A stretch of DNA of 64,000 nt from Eleusine coracana subsp. coracana (taxonomy: Eukaryota; Streptophyta; Magnoliopsida; Poales; Poaceae), in NCBI GenBank assembly GCA_032690845.1, contig CM064420.1:62670707-62734706 (forward strand), read 5' to 3'. The notes beneath the pieces are model-generated. The model searched no databases and had not been told where the DNA came from. It was given only the letters and a program-made list of their open reading frames with translations. Within the stretch, counting starts at the first letter, position 1, and each line of letters begins with the position of its first letter. A program made the translations under genes and the position numbers. Positions 55,214 through 64,000 of the stretch are shown piece after piece.

Positions 55214-58066
55214 ATGGCTCTGGCCCCAGCCAGCTCTGGCAGCGGGTCCGTGATCGCGGAGGTGGAGATGAACGGCGGCGCCGACCAGGGCGCCGCCACC
55301 GTGCGGGCCACTGTCGTGCAGGCGTCGACCGTGTTTTACGACACCCCTGCTACACTCGGTGCGTGCTGTGACTCTTGCCTTTGGTGTAGCTCTAGCTTGC
55401 AAGGTGTTCGATCCATTCTCTCGCTCGAGTGTCCGTCTGGATTGGTGCTGCGCGCAGGGTGCTCGCTTGTTCGCCGACACTAGTTTACCAAACTTCTTTG
55501 ATTGGAATTCTCGCTGACACTAGCTTGCCAAACTTGATTCGATTGAACTGAGTGACTTACATAAAGCTACGTGTAGTAGACCACTTGAATTGTGAGTAGT
55601 GTCAGTTGATTGGCATGATGGCATCTGCTCAGAAGACATTGCTCTCCATTATTTGTTATGATATTAGATATGTGAAGGGAGTGGTTGGTTTGCTCGAAAT
55701 GGTTGAACTAATGAAAAAAAGAAATAGACACAGCTTTCTCTTAGCTAGTGGTGGGTGAGTTGCATGTACAGTTTTTCTTGCTTCAAGGATGGGTGGAGGA
55801 AAACCTTTATGGGCTGCTCTATTACTGTGTGGCATCTCAATTTCTGCCCAATAGTGGGCTACATCTTTGTTAAAACATCCTTTGATCAACATGAAATCCT
55901 ACGGGATTGGAGATTGTTTGTTAATAATTTTGCTCACTGCATGGTACTACAGATAAAGTGGAGAAATTAGTGGCAGAAGCAGCCGGGTATGGTTCACAGT
56001 TGATTCTGTTTCCTGAAGTCTTTGTTGGTGGCTACCCTCATGGGTCTACCTTTGGACTAATTGTTGGCAATCGCTCAGCAAAGGGAAAGGAAGATTTTCG
56101 GAAGTATCATGCAGCCGCCATAGATGTACCTGGTATTCTGAAATATTGTTTTACCTTATTTGTTACCATGCTGAATAAGATTATGCTTAGAATTGAACTT
56201 TCAGTAATCCTGGAATTCCATTTTGGAACATGACCTTTTTATTTCAGTACACATAATAAATGTATTACTAGAAACTGCAGTGCTGAGAATAAAGCATAGT
56301 AGTTATCAAAAAAATTGTTAGCACTATACTTCCTTACTTATTTGGTCCCATTGAAAATTGAAATGAAGAGGCATTTAGGGTCTGGACAGCAAGCTGATAA
56401 GGTGCAGCTGATGTTGGCTTTATGTTATTGGAATATTTTTTTTTTCTCGAATACGCAGGAGAGCTGCGTATCTTTGTATTATAGAGAGAAAGTTATTGGA
56501 ATAAATTAATTGCAACTTGGCATTTTGGTGCCTGTTTGAGGCCTTAATGTATAATTAGTTTAATTGCTATAGTAGTCTTCAACCTTTTCCTGGTTGTTTC
56601 TATGAAAATGCGGGTGGAGTATCTCTACAACACAGGAAGCTGGTTGACAAATCCTTGCTGTGATCCATTGCTTCTCCTATGAGCAGATGCAACAGTTTCC
56701 TTATCTTTTGGCCACTATTCTGTTAAATTGCATTAAGAAAAACACTTTGTAATTTAATTTAGCTCAGTATTAACATCAAATTACCACCCATATATTGGGC
56801 TCGGTCGCTAGGAAATGTCTTTTCTAAAATTTGTGCTGAGAACATTTTGGCCTTTAGTCTTTTTATACATTTACATCAACATTGTTTAGTGTAATCCTTG
56901 CATCACTAAACCCTACTGTCAATTACTTTGTTTTTTATTAGCTGTTCCTATTGAAAAGAGGTGTTTATACACATCTGTTACTGTTAGTTTTATAGAGCAT
57001 TTAAACAATCATCTGAAAATGCAGGCCCAGAGGTATCAATACTAGCTGCATTAGCTGGAAAATACAAAGTGTTTTTGGTAATTGGGGTGGTTGAAAGGGC
57101 AGGCTACACACTCTACAACACAGTGCTTTCCTTTGATTCGCTGGGAAAATACCTAGGAAAGCATCGCAAGCTCATGCCTACTGCTCTAGAACGAGTATTC
57201 TGGGGATTTGGAGATGGATCTACAATACCTGTTTATGATACTCCTCTTGGAAAAATTGGTTCCGCCATTTGCTGGGAAAACAGAATGCCACTTCTCAGGA
57301 CAGCCATGTATGCCAAAGGTATTCTTGTTTCTTGGAGTACTATAGTTGCTATAAGAAAATTGAAAACAGAAGAGGGAATATACTTGAATCCAATACTGGG
57401 TACTACTAAATGTACGATGTGAGATGTACTTTCCTGTATGTTTTGCATTTAGTCCTTTTCCCCTATGTTTGTGCAGGTATTCAGATATACTGTGCTCCCA
57501 CTGTTGATTGCATGCCAAGTTGGCAGGCTTCTATGACACACATTGCCCTTGAAGGGGGATGCTTTGTGCTGTCAGCAGTCCCGTTCACTCGTAGAAGGGA
57601 CTATCCTCCCCCTCCCGAGTACACATTTGGTGGTCTAGAGGAAGAGCCATCCCCAGAATCTGTTATATGTTCTGGAGGAAGTGTTATTATTTCACCGTCT
57701 GGAACAGTATTGGCAGGTCCCAATTATGAAGGCGAAGCCCTCCTCACAGCTGATCTGGGTAAGTTATCGAGAGATCAAGTTAATTATCTGCAAAATATAT
57801 CCCTCTTTGGTGTTCATACTACCTAGTTGTTTGCAAATAACAGTATTGTGACTGAAAGATCACAGAACACAGATACGATTCTCATTAGGAGTTGCTTGAT
57901 ATCTGTCGCAGATCTTGGGGAGATTGTTCGAGCAAAATTTGATTTCGATGTGGTGGGCCACTACTCGCGACCTGAGGTGCTGAGCTTGGTTGTGAAGACA
58001 GATCCAAAGCCCGCCGTCTCGTTCACTTCTGATGCAGAAAAGGGTGACGACGTTTCAAAGAGCTAA
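55214..58066 (+). CDS. NIT4: Nitrilase, NIT4 type, copy A, five exons
   Basis: Exons 55214-55358, 55953-56132, 57025-57318, 57477-57758 and 57912-58066 give 351 aa. The nitrilase triad is Glu70 (LILFPEVFVGG), Lys157 (HRKLMPT) and Cys191 (SAICWENRMP). NIT4 enzymes hydrolyse beta-cyanoalanine, formed during cyanide detoxification, to asparagine and aspartate. In sorghum, NIT4 isoforms work as heteromers, one pair acting on the dhurrin product 4-hydroxyphenylacetonitrile. The exon 2 stretch GLIVGNRSAKGKEDF is the more common NIT4 form; copy B differs here. The start at 55214 matches the paralog's MAL...VIAEVEMN N terminus. Confidence 0.93.
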
Positions 58067-58154
58067 TGCATCTTCAATTGCCGTCCGTGACAATTACAGC
58101 TCGCCCATTGTACCCGAATAATTGTGACATTTTTGTTTCTTGTAAAGACGTCAG

Positions 58155-58160
58155 AATAAA
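58155..58160 (+). terminator. Poly(A) signal of nitrilase A
   Basis: AATAAA, 89 bases after the stop codon, within an otherwise ordinary 3' UTR. Confidence 0.5.
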
Positions 58161-58986
58161 ACGTATATCCTATCGTCCCAGCGACTATCTGTTTGTTCTT
58201 TGTTCGTAAGTTGATGCTTGACGCTTCATGATGATCGGGAGAACGACGTTCCATCTTTCCATGTGCTGATTGATTCTTTATGTAAGCCATGATCAAGAAT
58301 GGCTCCTAACAGGCTGTCAGCGTCATGTGGGGTTGAAAACGACCTTTACTTGTTATTGAAAATGAAAACACTTAGTACTCTTCAGTTGTACATTTTTATT
58401 TTTCTGTCCGGACTGTACCGTGCCTTCGCTGCTGAAGGTTCCTTTGGCCTGCACCCTGCAGCAGTACAGCCATTTTGGCTCCTTTAGTTACTTTGTGGTG
58501 TATAATATGAATTTACGCGCAGTTTGGCCAATGGAAGGGCTAGGATAAGAAGGATAGCAAAAGGCTGGAAAATCAAAGCCCTCATCCTATAAATCCCAAT
58601 CCCTATTCTGCTATTACACCTCTTATTTCCCGCTCGAAAAGGGGAAAAGTGGAAAACAAGCAATGCTGAACTTGAACCAGATTACCAGTAGTCAGTAGAA
58701 GAGGACACGCCTAGAAGCATCCAGTACCAGAACATTCCTCCTACTTTCCTTCGCACACAGGCAGGCCACCGGAAGGGAAGCCAAACCACGCAGACGCAGC
58801 CGCACTACGGGCCCGCCCGGTGCTCATCATCCACTGATCCAGTGATCCAGTCCCCCGCGAGCTCGCGCCCTGTCCCCATCTCCACGTCGAGCCCAAGCAA
58901 GTGGCAGTACCGCAGTAGGTTGGAGGGTGGCGGCTAAACTCTCGGCAACTGGCAGCAGTAATTTCCCCTGTTCGCAACCGCAACCC
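58161..58986. other. Intergenic region between tandem nitrilases
   Basis: Downstream DNA of nitrilase A, then a GC-rich promoter and leader of nitrilase B from about 58740. No TATA box close to the start was recognised. There is no ORF like the small frame at 55020-55205. Confidence 0.5.
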
Positions 58987-61663
58987 ATGGCTCTGGTCAC
59001 ATCGGGCTCGGGCGTCGGGCCGGTGATCGCCGAGGTGGAGATGAACGCCGGCTCCGACCCGGGCGCCACCACCGTGCGCGCCACCGTCGTCCAGGCTTCC
59101 ACCGTTTTCTACGACACCCCTGCCACTCTCGGTACGCGCGCTCGTGCCCCCTCCACCCTTCCTCAATTCTGCCACGGTAGTGTAGTCTTCGTGCGCCTGA
59201 TCGCGCAAGCTGAATTAGATGCCCTTTCTGCTGTACGCAAGGTGTTCGTCCGATTTCCTCTGTCGCGCACCCTGAGCTGGATTTTATTGCGAGTCGCTGT
59301 AATGTAGTTATGCAAGCGACTGAAATGGGGGGGATGGGTAGTTTCTGATGCGAAAGGGACTACGGCACTCCTGTGATGATGGAGGGGCTCAGAGTCAAAG
59401 TGGACCCTTAAGCGCCGCTTCTTCTATCTTGTTAATCCTACTTCCTAATCCATGGTCACTATTGAACGCATCATGAGTAGGACGGTCATTCTGTTTATTT
59501 GACCCATTTCACTGAAGGTCTTTTAAGAGCAAATACATTACACATACTTTGGAACTAAGCCAGCAGGCACTAGAGAAAAAAAAAATGGATGATAGCTTAG
59601 GTGTTACAGTTGTAACGCAGAATTTTGCTCATTCTCTTGAAAGACATCAAACTATGTTGGTGATCCGAATATATTAACTCTACTTAGTCAAATAAAAAGT
59701 TTCAGGAAGAGGGTTGCTATTACTCTTCCTAGCTTCGCTAATGTAGTATGTCGTGTTCTGGTCTCATTTGCAAGTTCCATCATTCTACCTATTCCCTGGG
59801 ATTGGAGCAAGAATGGATACTTTACTACCTCTACCTGGATATCCATGCACTTCCAAGTACCAACGTCTTTGTGAAGACCAGATGCATTTCAACAAATTTA
59901 TGCATATGATTTTAATTTTAATAATAACAATATTTTCACCACAGATAAAGCAGAGAGGTTGATAGCAGAGGCTGCTGGGCATGGTGCACAGTTAGTTGTA
60001 TTTCCAGAGGCTTTTGTTGGAGGCTATCCTCGTGGATCCACCTTTGGCTTTGGCATTAGTATTAGCATTTTGAATCCAAAGGACAAGGGGAAGGAAGCAT
60101 TCCGGAGGTATCATGCGGCTGCCATAGATGTGCCTGGTAAGTAGAAATAAAACTAGTAGTTTGTTTCTTATTGTTTGTTCTCTTACTGTTTTTGAATTGG
60201 TTTTCAATGCCCTCAGACTCTTAATGCACCATCTTTTTGCACCTGAACTTAGGTGTATTATACTTCTTCTGTGCTTGATGTTTGTGCCAATTGTATGAGG
60301 CTCAGCACGAATAAATTGTTGCCTGGCCTTTGGAAAAATACTGGCAATTCGATAGTTATTCTGTTCTCTCCTATTGAGTTGATAAACAATAGAGCTTGGG
60401 ATAATCCTCAGATGTCACAATCATCTAAATTGGTCCTATATCATGCTGCTTCAGCTACATGTAATGGCCATATTGTTCCAGTTTTCTGACATGATTCCTA
60501 CATAGTTCAATATTGTTTTGGGCTCAATAGTTCAATCATTTTTGCTGTATGTAGTGGTCCATCTACTATGCTTGTTTCAACCATGTGTATGCATCTACAT
60601 ACTGACCGAAGAACCTACAGGTCCAGAGGTGACACGTTTAGCTGCTATGGCTGGAAAATATAAGGTCTTCTTGGTAATGGGTGTGATTGAAAGGGAGGGT
60701 TATACACTGTATTGCTCGGTGCTCTTCTTTGATCCTCTGGGCCGCTACCTGGGTAAGCACCGCAAGCTCATGCCAACAGCACTAGAGCGAATTATATGGG
60801 GATTTGGAGATGGTTCAACAATTCCTGTTTATGATACTCCACTTGGAAAGATCGGAGCCCTCATTTGCTGGGAAAATAAAATGCCACTTTTGAGGACAGC
60901 ACTGTATGGTAAAGGTAAGACCCTTTGATGCTTTACTCTTTAGTGTTATGTGCTAGTAAACCTTATCTACATACCATTATTTCCTGACTTCATTGGATGG
61001 CAGCCTTGGCAGCATAACATTTATATAAAATTCCTCTCTTATGTTAATATATGTAGGTACTGAGATATATTGTGCCCCCACTGCTGATTCCAGGCCTGTT
61101 TGGCAAGCCTCCATGACACATATTGCCTTGGAGGGGGGATGTTTTGTTTTGTCTGCAAACCAATTCTGCCGCAGAAAGGACTATCCTCTCCCACCTGAGT
61201 ATGATTTTGCTGGTTTAGATGAAGAGCCTTCCCCAGAAACTGTTGTTTGCCCTGGAGGTAGTGTTATCATTTCTCCATCTGGACAAGTCTTGGCAGGCCC
61301 CAACTACGAGGGTGAGGCGTTGATTACAGCTGACCTTGGTAAGTGCAAACAAACAACATGATTCTTTGCTTGCATTTGTATGCACAATTCTATTGTAATG
61401 TCCTCATAGTTGTTTTGTTAGCAGTTTTGAACTTTTGAAGATTTGTAAACACACTTGTGTTTGAAGGTTCTAATGAAAAGCCTTTTGCAGACCTGGGAGA
61501 AATTGTCCGAGCCAAATTTGATTTTGATGTAGTGGGCCACTATGCGCGACCTGAGGTACTGAGCTTGGTGGTGAATGACCAGCCGCAACTTCCTGTGTCT
61601 TTCACGTCTGCTCCTGAGAAGACTCCAGCGACAAAGACAACAGTGCTAAGCCCTATTGATTAA
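58987..61663 (+). CDS. NIT4: Nitrilase, NIT4 type, copy B, five exons
   Basis: Exons 58987-59131, 59945-60136, 60621-60914, 61057-61338 and 61491-61663 give 361 aa. Exons 1, 3 and 4 have exactly the same lengths as in copy A (145, 294, 282). The triad is Glu70 (LVVFPEAFVGG), Lys161 (HRKLMPT) and Cys195 (ALICWENKMP). Exon 2 is 12 bases longer, giving FGISISILNPKDKGKEAF in place of the copy A form, and the C-terminal tail is longer. Both enzymes look active; differences near the substrate-facing region suggest that the copies may have divided roles, as in known NIT4 heteromers. That division is inference. Confidence 0.93.
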
Positions 61664-61854
61664 CGATGACGTTTAAACTCAGTTCACCTGGATGCGTCTG
61701 TTATATCAATACGTTGGGTGGTGTAACTTTTGAACTCTGTCTCTCTTTTGAACTGGTGGCATCCATTTGTACAGAAAGTAAAAGACCTAATGCATCTTCA
61801 ATTGGACGCACAGTGCCCTGAGCATCTGGGATCTTTGCAGATTGTGCTCTTCCT

Positions 61855-61860
61855 AATAAA
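61855..61860 (+). terminator. Poly(A) signal of nitrilase B
   Basis: AATAAA, 192 bases after the stop codon. It lies beyond an 18-base block, CTAATGCATCTTCAATTG (61787-61804), that is shared with nitrilase A. Confidence 0.5.
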
Positions 61861-62185
61861 AGTACCTGCAACATACGTGCAGTCTCAACTCATGCTCAAA
61901 TGTATCGGGCTTCCTTCCTGTCATTATCTCATGAACAAGAATTCCATAGTTAAATGTCTCTTATTTGAAACTGTACTTCTAGCACCGTATTATGTTGAAT
62001 CACAAAGTGTTGTTATGACAATAAACAACACCTTTACATTAGATTTGTTTCCGTTATGCACGAACAGATATAACGGTTGGACGCAATTAGTAATTTTAGA
62101 TGACAAAAAAAATATGTTGATTGTTATTCAATCATGCCGCATAAGTTGAGACAACAGTGGCACAATTTTGGGCCCTAGTAAACTA
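61861..62185. other. No gene seen
   Basis: AT-rich DNA downstream of nitrilase B up to the TA that flanks the MITE. One plus-strand frame of 139 codons from 61730 starts in the 3' UTR and has no domain. Confidence 0.45.
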
Positions 62186-62375
62186 CCCCCTCTGTCCCGA
62201 TTTACCTATCATTCTAACTCCGAGCAAGAAGTAAAAAATATAGGTGCATAGATAACAAGAAGGATAAAGATAAAGATATATTGAGAAGAAAAAAATATGC
62301 ATTTGGATGTAAGAATGATAAGTAATTTTGAGAACTAGACAACACAAATATAAAAATAATATGCCACGTAGGGAG
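62186..62375. mobile_element. Stowaway-like MITE, about 190 bp
   Basis: TA at 62184-62185 and 62376-62377 flank ends CCCCCTCTGTCCCGA and CACGTAGGGAG. Inner arms TACCTATCATTCTA (near 62203) and AAGAATGATAAGTA (near 62309) are inverted repeats. The terminal match is imperfect. Confidence 0.65.
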
Positions 62376-62377
62376 TA

Positions 62378-64000
62378 GTTTTCTGTATGCACTGCTCCAG
62401 TGGTCTGGTCTGAATGCCTTGTTTTATGATGTCTCCTTGAATCTGCTAGGGTCATTGATTAAAGCAGGAAATGGGTCCTAGAGAGAGTGTGGATAATTTT
62501 CAAAATTGATCCGGTCCAAATCTATTTTTTTTTAGAATATGGAGGAGTGTTTGAGGTTTTGTTTAACGGATATGGATAATCTGAATCCAATGATATGAGG
62601 ATGTAGGATAGGTTATGATATTGATGAAATCTGACGGATATGAATTATCCGCTAATTACAAGTGGATTATTTGAAGCTTATAATAGGATTATCTAATAAT
62701 ATTATTGGCTCAATAGAATGCAACTGTAAAGGCTATAACCTATTGTCTAGTGAAGTGGTCATACAATAAAGAAAAAGGAGACATTTAATGTTTGTTTCAA
62801 ATATTTTATTTCGTTTTACATACTTGCTTGGTATTTCAAATATAGAAATTATATATTGTGACTATGAGTATTGACAAAAAAAGATTGGGTTGTATGTTTT
62901 GGTTGTCCATTCTCGATGACTGCTACACTCATATATATATTCTATAAATTCTTAATCAACATATATTTATCTATATAAAGAGGTATCATCCAATAATTTA
63001 AAGCCCGTTTTCAAATTCGTATTTACATCCACATCCACGTATTATTCGTTTCGCTCCGGATCTGGCAAATAAATGATTAGGATATGGAGAAGACATTATC
63101 TGATCTGATTTCATCCATAAAAAAATATGTACAGCCGTTAACTACACTCAGACTAATCAAATGTATGTTCTTATGGACACACTATTTCATTATCTAAAAA
63201 AAGGCAACACTATTCATTAGCTTGAAACTTGCTCCTGAGCTGCGGGTGAAGAATAAACCGACGCGATGGCCTGTGGAGAAGGGGTCGATTGGTTTCTAAA
63301 TTTTCAGTCAATCAAGGAGGAATGGACTCCCGTGTTGTTATCAGATAAGTCAGTCCTCTACGCCATTAAAGAATTTTAGTACACATGGACCGGGTGAAGG
63401 GATCAATCAAGCAAATATCAAGGAGAGTAACAGCGCTGACAAACTCTATGCATGTGTACTTAAGACTGGACTTGTGTATATATACAGTCATCCTGCGGAA
63501 ATCAAAGAGGGTAAATTTGGTATTCGAAAGATGAATGATTGCACCCGATTTTTCAGAGTGATGATGGCGTCGCGGAATAGCCTGTGCCTTCGTGCTTGTT
63601 CCTTAGCGTTGCCAATGCAGGCAGCAATGGCTGCGACCGCGATGGAGCTTCTCATTTGTCAACGCTGAATGGCGGCGGCTCTAACTTCAACCTTATTAGC
63701 CGTCAGATGTCGCGATCGACGACTTCTGATTTGCCGCCAAGCAGATTGTGTGATCGCCAGAGCTGTGGGAAAAGAGAGATCACTGGCACACCGTACCTCG
63801 ACGATGATGAGTTCAGCGTCGTCCCTACTTATAGCGTGCCACCTTCCGGTTGGAAATGGCACGGAACGATCGTCACGTACACCACTAGCTTCACATCACC
63901 TGCAACCCTTTCCTTATGCACCAGATGCAGTCTCCACTCCACGTAACAACGCTCCTGGCACGCGCCTGCTTGTCGGCGCTGCTGCTTATGCCGCAGCTGT
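62378..64000. other. No gene seen; possible degraded DNA transposon
   Basis: 62530-63130 repeats GGATATG(G/A)AT-like strings and mirrored ATCC strings in the style of hAT subterminal repeats, but no termini were found. 63540-64000 becomes GC-richer and may approach the next gene; frames on both strands (for example 63584-63946 plus, 63659-63862 minus) show no motif I can name. Confidence 0.35.

Noticed and set aside
21203..61663. A biosynthetic cluster linking UGT, carboxypeptidase and nitrilases
   Set aside because: Unrelated housekeeping genes (ClpP, proteasome, SET) lie between them and no pathway core enzyme is present; co-location alone is not evidence.
62376..63130. Possible hAT element with GGATATGGAT-like repeats
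   Set aside because: No terminal inverted repeats or target duplication could be located.
1..64000. tRNA genes, rRNA, CRISPR arrays, organelle insertions
   Set aside because: None seen; the only tRNA-like sequence is the head of the SINE at 1982.

Overview
The window reads as plant nuclear DNA from a grass, most likely a panicoid of the sorghum/maize group. The signs are GC-rich first exons, GT-AG introns, a decayed Ty1/copia element with an initiator-methionine tRNA primer site, grass-type Helitron ends (CTAG with a GCAACGCACGG hairpin) and several Stowaway-like MITEs. The species is an inference. No rRNA, CRISPR or bacterial-style operon was seen.

Layout. 1-2.9 kb: a diverged direct duplication and a tRNA-derived SINE with a perfect 14-bp target duplication. 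2.9-13.2 kb: a broken Ty1/copia retrotransposon with about 1.6-kb LTRs. 13.3-15.6 kb: two PP2C (PPTC7-type) phosphatase genes head to head, the second lacking the first gene's N terminus. 16.5-19.8 kb: a non-autonomous Helitron. 20.7-21.1 kb: two MITEs. 21.2-24.2 kb: a two-exon UDP-glycosyltransferase on the minus strand. 24.7-28.1 kb: a duplicated LTR-like unit. 29.1-29.9 kb: a hAT-like element. 31.1-32.0 kb: an intronless nuclear ClpP protease subunit gene. 36.7-39.3 kb: a four-exon SET-domain (SETD9-like) gene with an inverted repeat upstream. 41.8-43.5 kb: a TTA-flanked TIR element and a second Helitron. 43.9-49.2 kb: an eight-exon serine carboxypeptidase. 50.7-54.1 kb: an eleven-exon 20S proteasome alpha-2 subunit. 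55.0-61.7 kb: two tandem five-exon NIT4-type nitrilases, the first preceded by a 61-codon ORF ending 8 nt before its start codon. 61.7-64.0 kb: MITE and unassigned DNA.

Exon models were built by eye from splice sites and reading phase. All six multi-exon models close without a frame error: UGT 503 aa, SET 401 aa, carboxypeptidase 488 aa, proteasome alpha-2 235 aa, nitrilases 351 and 361 aa. The genes are mostly unrelated housekeeping or metabolic genes rather than one pathway. The clearest functional unit is the nitrilase pair, whose relatives detoxify beta-cyanoalanine and, in sorghum, act as heteromers in dhurrin turnover. The best candidates for something undescribed are the small membrane-protein-like ORF joined to the first nitrilase, the palindromic GTCCGATG cluster in the retrotransposon LTR, the SINE with a 3' hairpin, and the inverted PP2C pair.
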